A stretch of DNA of 64,000 nt, taken from NCBI GenBank assembly GCA_965153455.1, contig OZ234493.1, forward strand, positions 11,894,213-11,958,212. Reading direction: 5' to 3'. Source of the DNA: Sphagnum compactum. Its lineage: Eukaryota > Bryophyta > Sphagnopsida > Sphagnales. The translations under genes and the position numbers were made by a program. Shown here piece by piece: positions 23,301-36,817 of the stretch (position 1 is the first letter of the stretch; every line of letters starts with the position of its first letter). Below the pieces are notes generated by a model, which saw nothing but the letters and a program-made list of their open reading frames with translations, did not search any database and had not been told where the DNA came from.

Positions 23301-26300
23301 TATATAAATTCTATCAAATTAAAGAATGAAAATCAAAACATTTACAATTGAGGTTGCCCTAGATTGAAAACAATTTGTCCAACACAAAGTTGACTAAAAC
23401 CCACACTGCAAACATGAAAAGAAATGTTTACAAACTCTGACTACATGAACTAATTTTCCATTTCTTTGAGCTCCAAAAGGCTTGCTTCTTTTAACAAATC
23501 TTCATTTTATTTCATGAACATATCTTTCACATAACTATAGAAAGCAATCACCCACTTCATGGTCAATGCTTATATGATTGAAAACCTAAATTAATTGAGG
23601 GTTGGACTTTATGTGAGCATATTAGGAACAACATCAATACAAGGTTTGATGATCATAGGAAGAAGAAAAAAGATAGAAATCAAAATTTTGGTAAAGAACA
23701 AGGCCATAGTCGTTCTCAAGGTCCTACAAAGAGACGTGTGAAAAAAGGAAAAACATTATAAATGACCTAGGTGGCACACATAGACAAATCTAAAATCAAG
23801 TTCACAACAACAAAATATGAATTTGTTGTTCGCATTGCACACCTTTGTGTCACACATAAACAAATCCAATCTTATCATGATGCTTGAATTCCAACAATTT
23901 ATTATTAATTTAAAAAAAAATTAGCACCAAATATAGTCTCTCATGGTAATTTTGATAATAGAATGACAATAAATTACTAGAATAATTTTGGTTTTACTAT
24001 AGTCTTAAATAGGAACTATAGTTTAGTTCCCATGTTAATTCCACGACATCATGAACTTGCGATTTCAATTGTTGAATCATTTCCTTATTCATTATTAGTT
24101 TTGGGTCATAATTTTAGATCTAAAATCATTGGTTATAAGGGCCAAAATAAATAATTGCCCAAATTTATGACTACCCATGTGACCCAAACCCATGAACACA
24201 CCTTACTATTTTGCCCCATTAAGTGAATGAACCCCAGTTGCAACCCACCCAAGTTAGTATGTTCAAGTTACCTATTTACCTCCTTGTTAACCTTCCTTTC
24301 CTCCTTCATACTACCTCCTCCCTAGTCCATTGTTATTGTCATCTCCAAAAATTGTAAAATTCTTCCACCATTGCCATCAAACTTTTCAACTAGGTCCCTT
24401 GGTTTTACTCTTGTTATTGTCATATTGTTGTTTTAGTGCACTCCCCCTTTATCTATCACTTTCTCTTGCCTTGTTTAATAGACCAATAATATAAGCTTCT
24501 CATGTTATTTTGGAAAGCTCCCACATTTGCATTGTGCAAGTACTGAGAACCTCCTAATGTGAAAGGAAAGACCTTAATTACCATCTCCCCCCCCCTTTCA
24601 CATATAAGCTCCACCTTATTTCTATTTTTTTTTTCCTCATTTCATGTTGTCAACTTGTTGTGCAAACAGGTGGGGAACTTGGAAAGGGACGGGGAATCAA
24701 GATCCCCACTACCATTGTCATCATCTTGATTTACAAAGCGATAGGGAGTTTGGCTCCCTATCATGATCAATCACGTGATGAGGATTGGCATGTTAACAAA
24801 TTGTTGGCTTAAATAACCAATTTTTTTTACTAAACCAAAAATTGTTTGGTGTTGGTTTTGATTGAAGTTTCAATCAAAAAAAAAAAAGGAAAATGACACA
24901 ATCTCTTGTAGTGATCTATGTAGTTTGACCTCATTTTTTCTTTGCTTTCGTTGCTAGTTTTGGTGAAGGTTAAGTCCAACGTATTTTAAATTTGTAAATG
25001 TGATTCAAGATGGTGACTTCCATGTTTGGTGTTTTGACTTAACAGTGATTTTTGAAATTGTTGTTGAACACAAAACAAACATGTTTTTCGTTTTCTCAGA
25101 TTTTCTATTACAAAAATTGAATTATCTTAATTCAAAATTCTTACAATCAAAATGTAGGCATAATGATGGTGTGCTTACACACATTGGAAGTGAAACTTTA
25201 TCTTGCATCCATTGAACCTAATTCATTGTATGCTTTGATAATTGATTCATTGTGTTGTTACAAAAGGATGGCTTCAATCACTTTTATTTTCTTGTTTTGT
25301 AGGATAGGGAATGGGACCAAAGAGGGTTGCAAACATTTTGGAGCTAAAAGATACTTCTCTAGAACCTTTTAAGTATCTACAAACTACCATCTTCAAATTA
25401 TCCACGCATGAATAGTTCTAATCCTACACAAATTTTTGCAATTACTAAGATGTTTGCAATTTGGAATGCTAAGATGTTCTTCTTTGATGGATACTAATGT
25501 GTTTGGTTGTAATTATGCAGTTTCAAGATGTAACAAAACTTGGGTTAAATGAGAAACTAATTTGTGACATTCTTAGTAAACTAAAATTTATGGTCTTTCT
25601 TTAGTTTTTTTAGTTGTCAAATAATAAAGTTTGAACATTTTATTTCAAACTATTGATATTGACAACTTTTCACTAAACCATCTATGTAGTTGAAATGTTG
25701 GTTACTTTATTTTGTTTATTTCACATAAGAATTTAACAACTAACAAGTTTAGATTACTATACCTACACCTAAGATTTAATATTAAATAATTCCCAAAGAG
25801 GAAAGTTGAAACAAATGAAATTACGGAGACCTACTAAAAAACTTGAGAATTTGAATTCATGATCTTTTGATTAAAAGATATAATCCCTTTTTATATTAAA
25901 AAATTATGTGCATCTCTTGTACTTAAAAACTAATTATCAAAATTTTGGAAAATTAAAATGGGGCTATCAAATCCATTTTGTTGAAAATATATGATTTTGA
26001 TAGTTGATGCCAAATGCTAGTTATGGGTATGGTATCCATTTTAACATGAACAAATGTAAGCATATGTTCATTCATGAGAATTTCATTAAGTTAGACTATT
26101 AAAAATATGTATAAAAAATCATATCAACACAAACTTATTCTAATAACAAATGAAAGGTATTTTATAACTTTTTGGAACATTCACAAGCATATGTTGTAAG
26201 AATATAAACAATTAGCAAAATAATAGACTTGACTACAAAGTGATTCCATTTATAATAGCAAATACAATGTAAACATGTGCCGAAATGATATATGACATTT

Positions 26301-26882
26301 TATTTGGATCATATCTTATTCATGACTTTCTCAAATGGTTAAGGATCTAAGAGCTATCCACTATGTAAACATATACAATGATCCCTAAATAACACAATTA
26401 TTCATGCAACCCAAAATTTCTTCCATGTTCCAATTCCCAATCCCAATGGCAACTCCTTTTCTCATGGAAGTTCAAATAGAAATATCTTCCCCAAAAGAAA
26501 AAAGGTATCCAAAAGACCAACCTTTTTAAAAACTTGATAACACTTTATTATTAATAGCAATTAAAACATAATTAAAAAGGCCAAACAAAAATCCTTCCAC
26601 ATATAACATAGGTATTTAAAACACTCCAAAAGTGGAAGGACACTTTCCTCCTACTTAACAAACCACCTCAATGGATCTCAATTATCTTTCTTCTGATCTC
26701 CACACCTCTTGGCTTCCCACACAAAAAGTTCCCTCCTTGCATGATCAATTGCCTCTTGCTCCTTAGCTCAAGTGCTTCTTCTTCCCCCTCCAATCCCTAG
26801 ATACCCTTTCTCTTGTGACCCCATTTTTTGCTTAGACTTTCATTTTGGCCCAAACGAAAAAAAGGCCATATACTTTGCTGCC
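20346..26882. other. Long AT-rich spacer
   Basis: Very AT-rich DNA with A/T homopolymers. Open frames are below about 80 codons and low-complexity. I saw no tRNA, rRNA or element termini. The only structured object I noted is a short perfect hairpin at 24,740-24,762. Confidence 0.5.
24740..24762. other. Perfect 9-bp inverted repeat with 5-base loop
   Basis: GATAGGGAG is followed by TTTGG and then CTCCCTATC, a perfect stem. It stands out as a GC-rich island in AT-rich spacer. Function unknown; it may be a remnant of a small transposon. Confidence 0.6.
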
Positions 26883-28751
26883 ATGGTGCGAGTAAGATAC
26901 ATAGTGAATCAATCAGAGGCTGATGCAAAACTATTGAAGGAGTTGTCATTGGTATGTATAACTTTTTATTACCTACCCACAACTTTTAATTCTAACTCAA
27001 TCCCATTCATCAATTGATCGAAGAATGAAAGTACATTGGGTGCAAAAGCTCAAAAATGTTAGGATGGGTATGATGACCACCATCATGATGATGACGATTA
27101 GGGATGTCAGGGATTCAAAGAACAAATGAGTAAGGTTTTGAACTTGAGGTAGGGTTGGTTTGGCTTTAAAAGAAGTTGACCCTTTTTTAAAATCTTCATT
27201 ATACGCTTCAATTACATACAGTAGGGTAAACCATAAGACCAGCATTGCAACAGAACGTGTGTCTCAAGCTACAAGTTCAACACCATGGCCATATCTTAAA
27301 AGTTCTTACAATTGTTGAAGATACATCTGCATGTATACCCAACACAAGTAAATGTTCAAAATCCTCATGCACACAATACTAATGACATCCCAATTTATAC
27401 TCATTGGAGAAGTAAATTGCTACATATAGTAATCTGAATTTCAACCTATGAGTATGTGATAGAGTTTTTGCAGGTGATATTGGGTTTGAAAGTGACAAGA
27501 AACTTCCAAGGTGAACACTACCCATTACTGCCATATTTGAAAACTAACTTTGCTGACCAAGTTATACAAATTGCACCCATGTTTTTAGCATCACCAATTT
27601 TGAAAGAAGAGAGGTGGTGTGTTGCACACAATTGAAGATTTCATAGAGCTTTGCAAAGATGCAAAAATCTGCACTTGTTTCCATTCATGGGTTAGATTGT
27701 GGGAGTGTGTTATCATAGCTGTTTGGTCTTGATAATTAATTGAGTTACACTCTACTGTATGCGAGACCTCATGAAGGTTTTGTCATTCCAACAATGTTCT
27801 TCAATGCAAACTCTTGGATTTTGCAAGATCAGACCTTAAAGAATTGTGCCAGAGGTTCCCATCTTTTCAACACATTTATAATTAATTATTGACCCATTTA
27901 ATCACTATATTGATTCAACAAAGCTCATTCATAAATCTTTTGGGGTTTTGTATTATTTTGGGTATATGCATTCTATGTATCCCTTGCTTTTGCACACCAT
28001 GCATATATTAGGTTTGAAGTACTTAGTAAATACAACCAAATGCAAAAATTTCACCAATAGTCTCTCACCATAGACCAAATTCTATGTTGATAGGTTCTAC
28101 AATGAACATAAACAAAGATTTTTAATTTACTTTTTTTTGTTTATGATTTGTTTTGTAGAATTTATGGCGAAGAATTAACGCAGGCTATTGCATCTACAAA
28201 AGGAAATTGGAGAGTCATTCCCATACCAATTACAAATTTGATTCAACAAAAGTATGCCACACCCTCCCCATTTGTTTTTTAATTTGTCTCCCAACTTTTC
28301 ATATGTGCCAATATTGTTCTACAACCAAAATTATATAGATGGGCTATTGAGTGAGTTGGTGATTGGTTGAATGATCATGTGCAATTTGTGCTTGGGAAGA
28401 AGGTTGTTTGAGCTTTGGGCCTTGAAATTTAATGTATCACTTGGTTCTAACCATTGATATGATCATACCCAATTACACAATTACTTGATGGGTGGGTCGA
28501 TTGTGCCTTGATGTGTTTTGCAGGTGGAAAAAGCAAATCACGAGTTTTTCCATAAACTAGATGACTTTGCAGTATACACAGAAGCTAAAGTTCGTTTCCA
28601 AATGATGTTGCCTCCACCCCCTAGGAAACCTCCGGTTTATATACCCATGAAACAAAAGATGGAAAATCAAGCAAAGTTAGTTGCAGCTAAAAAAAGTGCT
28701 AAAAAGGCAGCCGAAATTAAGTCTGGAGTTCGAAAGAAATCTACAACTTAA
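26883..28751 (+). CDS. Unidentified small basic protein, at least three exons
   Basis: Exons 26,883-26,951 (MVRVRYIVNQSEADAKLLKE..., ATG in gccATGGtg context, donor GTATGT), 28,159-28,251 (NLWRRINAGYCIYKRKLESH..., acceptor TTTTGTAG) and 28,524-28,751 (VEKANHEFFHKLDDFAVYTE..., acceptor TTTTGCAG) are all phase 0 and join to 129 aa. An extra exon near 27,474 (VILGLK, then a possible phase-0 donor) is possible. The middle holds a Pro run (PPPPRKPPVYIP). The C-terminus is Lys/Ala-rich (AAKKSAKKAAEIKSGVRKKS), suggesting nucleic-acid binding or nuclear location; this is inference. I recognise no family. Codon-like composition, clean splice sites and shared phase argue for a real gene in otherwise AT-rich spacer. 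Confidence 0.5.
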
Positions 28752-31700
28752 AGTACATGTTAATTAGCCTCATTTGCCTACTCTTTTGTCAATATTTAGG
28801 GCTTAGCATTTTATCATGTTAACATAAAGTTGTTAAAATTTATTCCATTGCAGAATTGTGGCTTGTTTGTGTTGTAGTGGTGAAACATTTTATTTCAAGT
28901 ATCCTAGGGTCCCACTTGAATCATATTGAAAAGAACTTTCAAATGCTTACACTCGCAAATCACACAAATTCAATATATAATTGACATGATATTGGAATTG
29001 TTTCTTTCAATCACTTACTTCTGTTGGCTACTATATGTGAATATTTTTCATCACCACCATGTTAATTACAATATATATCTATTGGCAATGAAAATCCATG
29101 ATGCCACAAATGCAATGATGTCCTTGAAATATATTGAAGTACAAAAGAATAGTGCATTCGACATAGTATATGGATGCTTCTCAATCTTGTCTGAGCAACT
29201 ATTTTGCTATTTAAAACACTTTTTGGCCCACTTCAACATGAATGCAAGCTTCTTTCTTACCATCATGAAACCCTAAACACTCATGTCTAGACAAACACCA
29301 TGTGGCTACTAATATTAACAACATTAGAAAAATTTGCAATCTTGTTGGGAATAGGAAAATTCAACCATTATCATACATGCACACACGCATTCATACATAA
29401 AATATACATACATATGGTGGTGTATAGGGTGAGCTAGGGAGTTGGGTGTTTGCATGAAGTAGCATTTGATTATTACTGAGTAAACAAGATTGTTATTAGA
29501 GTTAGAATGTTTTTGGCTCTACAAATTTTGACATGACAATCCAACTCCAAACTCAATTTCAAGAGAGGAGGTCAACAATGTAATTATGCTTGAGACAACG
29601 GCACTCTTTTACCTCAATTACACAAGAGTAGATCAATTGCTGCTGCTTGGACATTGGGATGGCACCAACTCTCCATGAAATTATTGTACCAGAAGAAGTG
29701 TTGTCACTTCATACCAAATAAAAAATCACATATAGAAACTAAGTGGAACTAAGTGGAGCAATTTTAATAGCCTTCTTGAGCTTTCCAAAATGTACCCCAT
29801 CGTCCCTTGGGAAAGGCATAGCCACTTACACAATTCCTTGATTTTATAACTCAAAAATTACTTTGTCAAGTTTGGTTCCTTCGCTGAGATGCATTGGTTT
29901 CACAATGCATTCGACCACCACCTCAAAGGGAGGGAAGATAAACACTATGATGAATTACTAACCCCAAACATCTACCCTTCTTGTATTGAAACAACCCTCG
30001 TGGTCACATAAGGATCCTTTAGTTCCCAATTACCTCAACACCTCACATTCAATGGACATCAAACATGTGATCATGGCAAGTCTAACTTTTGCCAATGTAT
30101 AAGAATTATTCACCCACTCGTCCATTTTGTCACATGGAACCTTAACACATATTTTTATAACAATGTGTTATCTTTAATAACAAATGTTTGTTCAACAAAT
30201 TACCTTGCCCACTTTGACAAGATTGAATAGTGCATTCAACACTTGAATTACTCAATAGATTGTGTGCCAAATATTAGGCCTAAAGACATTTGCGGAATTT
30301 CTTAGTAAATATTGAATTCAAGAGATTTTAATTATCTTAGATCTGAACACTTCCAATTCCCACTAGTCCACTCCATGATATGACTAATTAGATCTCGGCA
30401 AGTGACATTCAATGTCGTTAGATTTTTGAACTTTTGGAGGTGAAACCACTTATCAATTTTCACATCCTTGGGTTCCAAAAATGGGGAAGGCCTTGACTTC
30501 CAAAATGTCAATGATACATAATACAAAATTTTGAGAATAACATGTTCAATAACAAGGTCACCACGAAGGAAAGATATAAGTGTCCCATTCATCTCTTTCA
30601 CAACCTCATAACTTTTCAATAGAAGGCAAAGAATTAAGTATGTTGGATAAACCCCAATTATTAAAAGTTTACCCAAAGATTTATTAATTTTTGAGCTTTT
30701 CTCTCTATTTGTGTTGTACGAGATTTTTGTCTCCTTACTTTGTGTTTAGAGAACATATGATGGTTGTGGTATATATATTGCTATATTTTAATATTAAAAA
30801 AATTCAATCTAAACTAACCAATTGAATGATAGTCTCATCTAATAGAACTTTAAGAAGCTTTTTGTAAATGTTTACATTCTTTATAATTAAAAAGTTGAAT
30901 GTTTGTTTTTGGACTCTAGCATTCTCTAAAATGTACATAGTTCACACCTTTTTTAGATTTTATCAAATGTGAACTTGAAAACATATTTGGAGTCAAAAAA
31001 TTTATAACTTTTTTTGTTTTTTTTGAGTTCTTTAAACTAGGTTGCCTCTCCAACACATGTTATTAACTATGCCCCCAAAGTTGCTTGCACATGTGCATTT
31101 TTGCATAGGGTATGTATTTGAAATTGATGGACAACAATTTTGGGATATATCTAAATAATCTATTGGTGGAAAAAAAAAATCTTTATACAACAAGGATGCA
31201 TATTGCATGAGTGAAATTTATATATTTAGGTCAATTTTTAAATATGTTGTTTGAGTTGGGTTCCAATACCTTTAACTCGAATAGTTATCAAGTTATCAAG
31301 TTTTATATATTTATATATAATATAGTTATCAAGTTCCAACAACAATTGGGATGTACCTATGAGATGTATATGGCAATGAATAAACAATAACGACCATGGC
31401 AATATGCGTCATAAGATCCCAATGAAACACAAAGAATCCATTGTTTGATGATACAAATACGATTTAGAGTGGTGTGATGTGAGTTAATGTTATGCCAAGT
31501 TTTGTACTTGGGGATGTAAATAACTAGTGAGATATCATTTAGATCTAAGGGGAAATTTAAATCTAGCAACCACACCTTGCTTAGTATGATAAACATAAAT
31601 CTTTTAAAAATGTAATTCTACCTTCTTTCAAAAGTTTCACCTTCCTTCTTAAAATCTTGATTTTTTAAACACAAGTTAATTGTTAGGAAAGGTTGCTAAA

Positions 31701-32790
31701 GATGATCTTGAAAGATATTATGAATTTTAAAAAGTTGGAAAACAAACATAAAACATTGCTCCCAATTTCTTAGTGAATTTGAAGTATATATTATAAAACA
31801 TAATAACATAGCAGGCATTTTGTAAAATAAAATAGCCACCATACAACAATACGACATGCATATTTTTATTCAACCTTGAAATTATACTTCTAATGATCAT
31901 TGCAATAACTAGACATAAAATTGCTTATGTAAGACTCCAATCGTTTCACAAAGAAAAAATATGGTTTGCAATGAACAAGGGCATGCATGTGAAACCTAGA
32001 AGTTCAAGGCTCGATGTGATATATGGATAAATGTCATCCAAGTATGTTTCCAAGTGCATGACATCATATACTATGTTTCAACAATAGATTTTTATTTTTT
32101 TCAATTCTCACAACACAACAATTTATTTGATTACCAATCATATTACAACAATACAAATCAAAATTCAGAATTAAAAAATGTTATTACCTTTGCAAAAATT
32201 AGACATTTAACAAACATGATGATAATATTTGTCATTTTATAGTTTGAAAATGATAATTTAAAATTTATTATCAAAATTTTAATTAACATTATGTAAAATG
32301 TGTAATTAATAATAAAAAAAGGTAATTATTAAGTATAAAAACTAAATTCAAATATTGCTAAACATTTGTGTTATTGTTTTAGCTTCTCAAGGATTTAGAC
32401 ATGATGGTTTAATTATTAAATCTCCTATGCATTTTAAATCAAATTTTTTTTTTTCTTTTTCATTTCACTAGAAAACATGGTGATTTGAAAAATCGTGTTT
32501 GTATATATACACAACTTACAAAAGAAAAAATATTTTAATAAGTTATTAGATTTAACATTGAGGAATCATATTATTCGTAACATTTCAAACATGACATTTA
32601 TATCAATACTTAATGAAATTAGAAAAAAAATACATTTAATAACACCATGTTTTGCATTTTTGTGCAAAGATTCCAACTTAAAGGATAGGAACAATATGTG
32701 ATACATGGGAGAATCATAAAATTAAACATATTTTAATCTTTTATAAAATGTATTGTCATGAATAACATATGAGAATTCTTCAATTGTTGA
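28752..32790. other. AT-rich spacer with possible decayed coding remnant
   Basis: No intact gene. Between about 29,560 and 30,680 the minus strand has an open frame of 114 codons (30,676-30,332). Downstream of it, segments such as MPFPRDDGVHFGKLKKAIKI, broken by stops, look protein-like but match nothing I recognise. The remainder is AT-rich without features. Confidence 0.35.
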
Positions 32791-32794
32791 TGTT

Positions 32795-32940
32795 GAATTT
32801 AAGGTTTAGGGTTTGAGGTTTTTTTAGTTTGGTTTACAATAGGTTGTAGGGTTTGAGGGTTGGGAGTTCAGGTTTTTAAGTGAATGTTTAGGTTCAAAGG
32901 TTTGAGTCTAAGGCATTGGGTTTTAAGGTTTCAAACAAAA
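32795..32940. repeat. Degenerate telomere-like repeats, TTTAGGG orientation
   Basis: The + strand here is a chain of GGTTTAGGG, GGGTTTGAGG, GTAGGGTTTGAGGG and GGGTTTTAAGG words. These are diverged forms of the plant telomere unit TTTAGGG. It is an interstitial tract, not a chromosome end, because AT-rich spacer continues on both sides. Confidence 0.65.
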
Positions 32941-33454
32941 TAAATGAAGCACAACCACAAAGAATAATTTTAAAAAAGGTTTCAAGAAAATTTCAAAATC
33001 AAAGTCCCGTGGACTTCCTTGTTACAAGTCATCTTATTTAAAACTAAATATAAAATTTTAAGACATTAAAAAAAAAATTGAAAAGTAAATAATGAGCATT
33101 AATTCCTTAAGCATTCGTGCATTACAATCCAATTTAGACGTTTTAAAATATTATTATGCTATTGGAAACATTATTATTTCATGATATACAATGTTTTCTA
33201 ACTGAAAAAAAACTAACAAACCATATGTATATTGTTGTCAAAAAATATCAACTTCAAATTGTTTGTGAAATAAACATGTAGATTTATCTATAATATATGT
33301 GAATTAAGAATTAATCATGATATTTCTTTAAAATTATTTTTGATTTCAAAGAAGATAATTAAACATAAAAAACCCAAATGATGAACACCCTGAACAATTT
33401 ACAAGACATACAATTTGATGCACCTATAAACACATTGATGATAATAAATAATCA

Positions 33455-34080
33455 AACCAATGTAAACCCTAAACCTTACATGTTAAACTATAGAGTCAAA
33501 CCCAAGAAATCTAAACCCTAACCTAGTTACTTAGATCATAAACCCTAAGATAACCCTAAAGCCTTAGATACTAAACTTTTTCAAATCACCAAAACCTAAA
33601 CCCTAAACCTTTAAACTTTGCCCTAAAACTTTTAAATACTAACCCTGAACCACTAAAACCCAAAACCCAGCATAAGTTGAAAACCTTAAAACCTTACACC
33701 CTAAAAATCTAAACCCTAAACTCCAACCATAAAAACCTAAACCTTCAATTTAAACCCTAAATCTGGAAAGTCTAAACCCTAAAACCACTAACTTCAAAAG
33801 TTGAACATAGACCATAAACTGTCAATTTTAAATCCTAAACTCAAATCACAAAAGCTTAAACCCTCACATGAAAACCTAAACCTCGAACCCTAAAAGGGTA
33901 ACCCATGAAGCACAACCCTAAAACTTAAACATGTAAAAGCTAACCAAAAACAGTAAAACCCTAAACTCAAACTCAGAACACAAAATCTAAACAATACGCT
34001 GAACACCTAAATCATAAAACCTCGAACCCTACAAGCTAACTCACCCCTAAAACCTAAAGCCAAACCCTAAAACTTAAATT
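33455..34080. repeat. Degenerate telomere-like repeats, CCCTAAA orientation
   Basis: About a dozen exact CCCTAAA words (for example AAACCCTAAACC near 33,465 and 33,597, and AAACCCTAAACTC near 33,715) are set among many one- or two-mismatch relatives such as CCTAAAACC. This is about 600 bp of interstitial telomere-like DNA, opposite in orientation to the tract at 32.8 kb. Confidence 0.8.
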
Positions 34081-36817
34081 TAAATATGAAAATCCTTTTC
34101 TTGCAACATGAGAATAGTGCACTACTCTTCTACTTATAACAGAATATTAGCTCATAAAATGATGAAAAGATCATGAATTTTAACCAACAGCATTTAACAT
34201 AAAATATGTCATATGATGTATTTTATTGAAGTATATCAATAAAATGGGGCAAGACCTATGTGCTAATTCAACGCATTGTTGTCCACAGATAGAGATTGAT
34301 GATTAAACACAAGAAATCTCCAAAAACATTATTTAAAATTTGCAAATGTCGTTAAAAAACATAGACCAATGGAATTGAATACTGTTGCAGCATGAGAGGA
34401 AGATCAAGAGGAAGATCATGTTGGCTGCAAACAGAGTTAGCAAACATCGTTCAGTTCCTTAACTCCAAGCATGGAATATTTTGTATTTTCCATTGTGGAG
34501 AAATAACAAATGTTGTGCATTGAAATCTTGGGAGATGTAGGATTGTGAGGTATGTTACCCCATGTTCACATTCGAAGGCAATGCATTTGCTGCTACAACA
34601 AAGATGTTGGGCTCAACACCAAATGTTGTGGCCTTTGCATACCACAACTAGTGTGAGATTTGATGACCTTGATCAGTCATGGAATGCCCTGTTTCAGAAT
34701 GCGGCCTGTAGAGTGCCAATTCCATGTCCAACAGCATCCCTAGTTGCCACCAACAACTGGCATCTTCAGCTGCACCCTGAACACATATATAGACAATCTG
34801 TAGTGAGATTCCTTCTGATTGATGATGTCTTTCACAATGGGGTTTCAATAGTTTTCTAGAATTCACTAGTATTGAGCCAAGGAATTTATATGTGCAGCTA
34901 TAGATGACATAGTCAATCTAACCGTAAAGCTCAAATGCAAGTCTGCTTAAGTAAATGCTGTTCAAGATGTATTTGTTGATAGTAGATTTTTTCAAGAGGT
35001 AATATGTTCAAGCTTCCAAAACTTTGATATGGAGCCAGCCCCATATGATCAGACCATGGGTATTGTTGCATGAACTTCCACAGAAGTTTTGAGGTTTGGA
35101 AACACTCACCTAAGACCAAACAAAAGAACTCATTGTAGGAGTGTTGGAGCTCAGAACCCAGTTGTAGTCAGAGAGAGTGCTTCAAAACCATGCAAGGATG
35201 TTGATCGCTTACTTGATGAGCCCCTGAAGAGGAGAAGTTGAATGTGGAGGAGGAGCTTAAGGTGGGCAGTTCTTGTTGAGCTTCATCTCCTTTCTCAGAT
35301 TGTGGCATTGTCTTTCTTTGGAGATGAGGAGCTGAACATATCAATTAACACATTTCTTGCACTTGTAGCATATGCATCTCAACAACCTCATCACTCTCAC
35401 ACTAAGAAGATCATGCCAAACTTCTGCAGAAAGTTGAGGTCAAGCCATTTGACCACAAGCCAATTTCCAGGTCCAAACGATCTGAGAACTGAGTGTTTCA
35501 ATGCACACAATACTACAGCATACAGTGAGATGTGAAGCAAGGCTAGAAGATCACACACATCAGCCACTCAATGCCTTTTGCTACTCATGCAGTGCTTACT
35601 TCATGTCCTTGAGTAAGATTCAAAAAGTTGATTTCTGTTCATGCTTCTCCACCTTTAGAAAGGCTTGAATCTGTGACTTGGACATCTTGTGCCGGGGGAT
35701 GCAGTTTGGTACATTGGTAGCAAAACAACAGAATTCACACAAGAGTATTGTAAGAATTGCTTTCCCTTAGACTTGAGGTTCATGTTCCACAAGGAATGTG
35801 TATCTTTATAGCACATGGAAAACAGAGTACAGAAACCTGGGCTGACCAGTGCATAGCTGAAGACACATTTGTACATTTTCCATTAGAGTCTACTGAAAGA
35901 AATGCACATACTCTGAAACATTGGTGCATTCTATGGTTTGCATACTGAAGTAAAATGCATACCCAACAGTGGCACATCTAGGATTTGCACATATCTTATA
36001 CAATGCCAGCAAAATGACATTGCTATGAAACAGAAAATTGTGTTTTTTCTTACCTTTCCTGGTCTAGAATCCATGCAGCAGCACTTGATCATTTCCTGCA
36101 CGATCATCCTCATCATCATCATCATTTTGATTGTAGTAGTTTTGAAAACACTAAAGGACAAATAATTCTCTTCCTGATGATGATGATGCTGGTGATGATG
36201 GCGATGATGGTAGGAAGAGTTTTGCTGCTAGAGAGGCATGAATTGAATGCAGTTGTGCAGAGTGTGGTGGCCTGCAGCAGGTGATTGATTTTCCTGATCA
36301 AAAGAGTTGTAGAACTGCCATAGTTTGCTCCCAACTGCATCAGAACTCTCCTGTACATGAAAGAAATGCAAACAATTGAGAAAGCAGCTCAGAATTCAGG
36401 AAGCATTTTGACACCGCTTTCTCTCAGAATGCAGGTCCCTTTCTCTCCCTCTCTCACACGCACACACACACACAAGAAAAGATAATGAGCATGGGCAGCA
36501 AGCAGTTTAGGGTTTAGAAGAAGAAGAAGAAGAAGCTCCCAAGGAAAAATATTCTAGCAAAACATTGATGGACAATTTTCTCTTACCAATCTGAAAGGAA
36601 AAATCTTGCACATGGGAAGGGAAAGTCACAAAGCTACTACGTTGATGACATCTTGCAAAAGGCTTTGAGTCGAGAAGAGAAGATCACAACCCTAAACATA
36701 CCAGATCTGATCTGAGAAGCAGAAGATGTAAGAGCATACAGTGCAACGGCATTGCACGGACGAGCTGTTTCCTCACACAGAAACAGTGAAGAGTTGGAAG
36801 GAAAAATCATAGAATAG
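34081..36817. other. Upstream region of the WRN-like gene, with microsatellites
   Basis: From about 34,400 the composition becomes gene-flank-like. Open frames at 34,545-34,859 and 35,242-35,535 (+) show no domain or splice partner. Microsatellites are (ATC)n at about 36,102-36,127, (GAT)n-like at 36,175-36,211, (CA)n at about 36,450-36,473 and (GAA)n at about 36,516-36,535. The last part is probably promoter and 5' leader of the gene starting at 36,818. Confidence 0.4.

Noticed and set aside
27474-27510. Extra exon (VILGLKVTRNFQ) in the unidentified gene
   Set aside because: With its obvious donor it ends in phase 1 and would put the next exon out of frame; only a shorter six-codon version would fit, so it is left as an option.
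34545-35535. Frames of 104 and 97 codons upstream of the WRN-like gene
   Set aside because: No domain and no phase-consistent join to each other or to the gene at 36,818.
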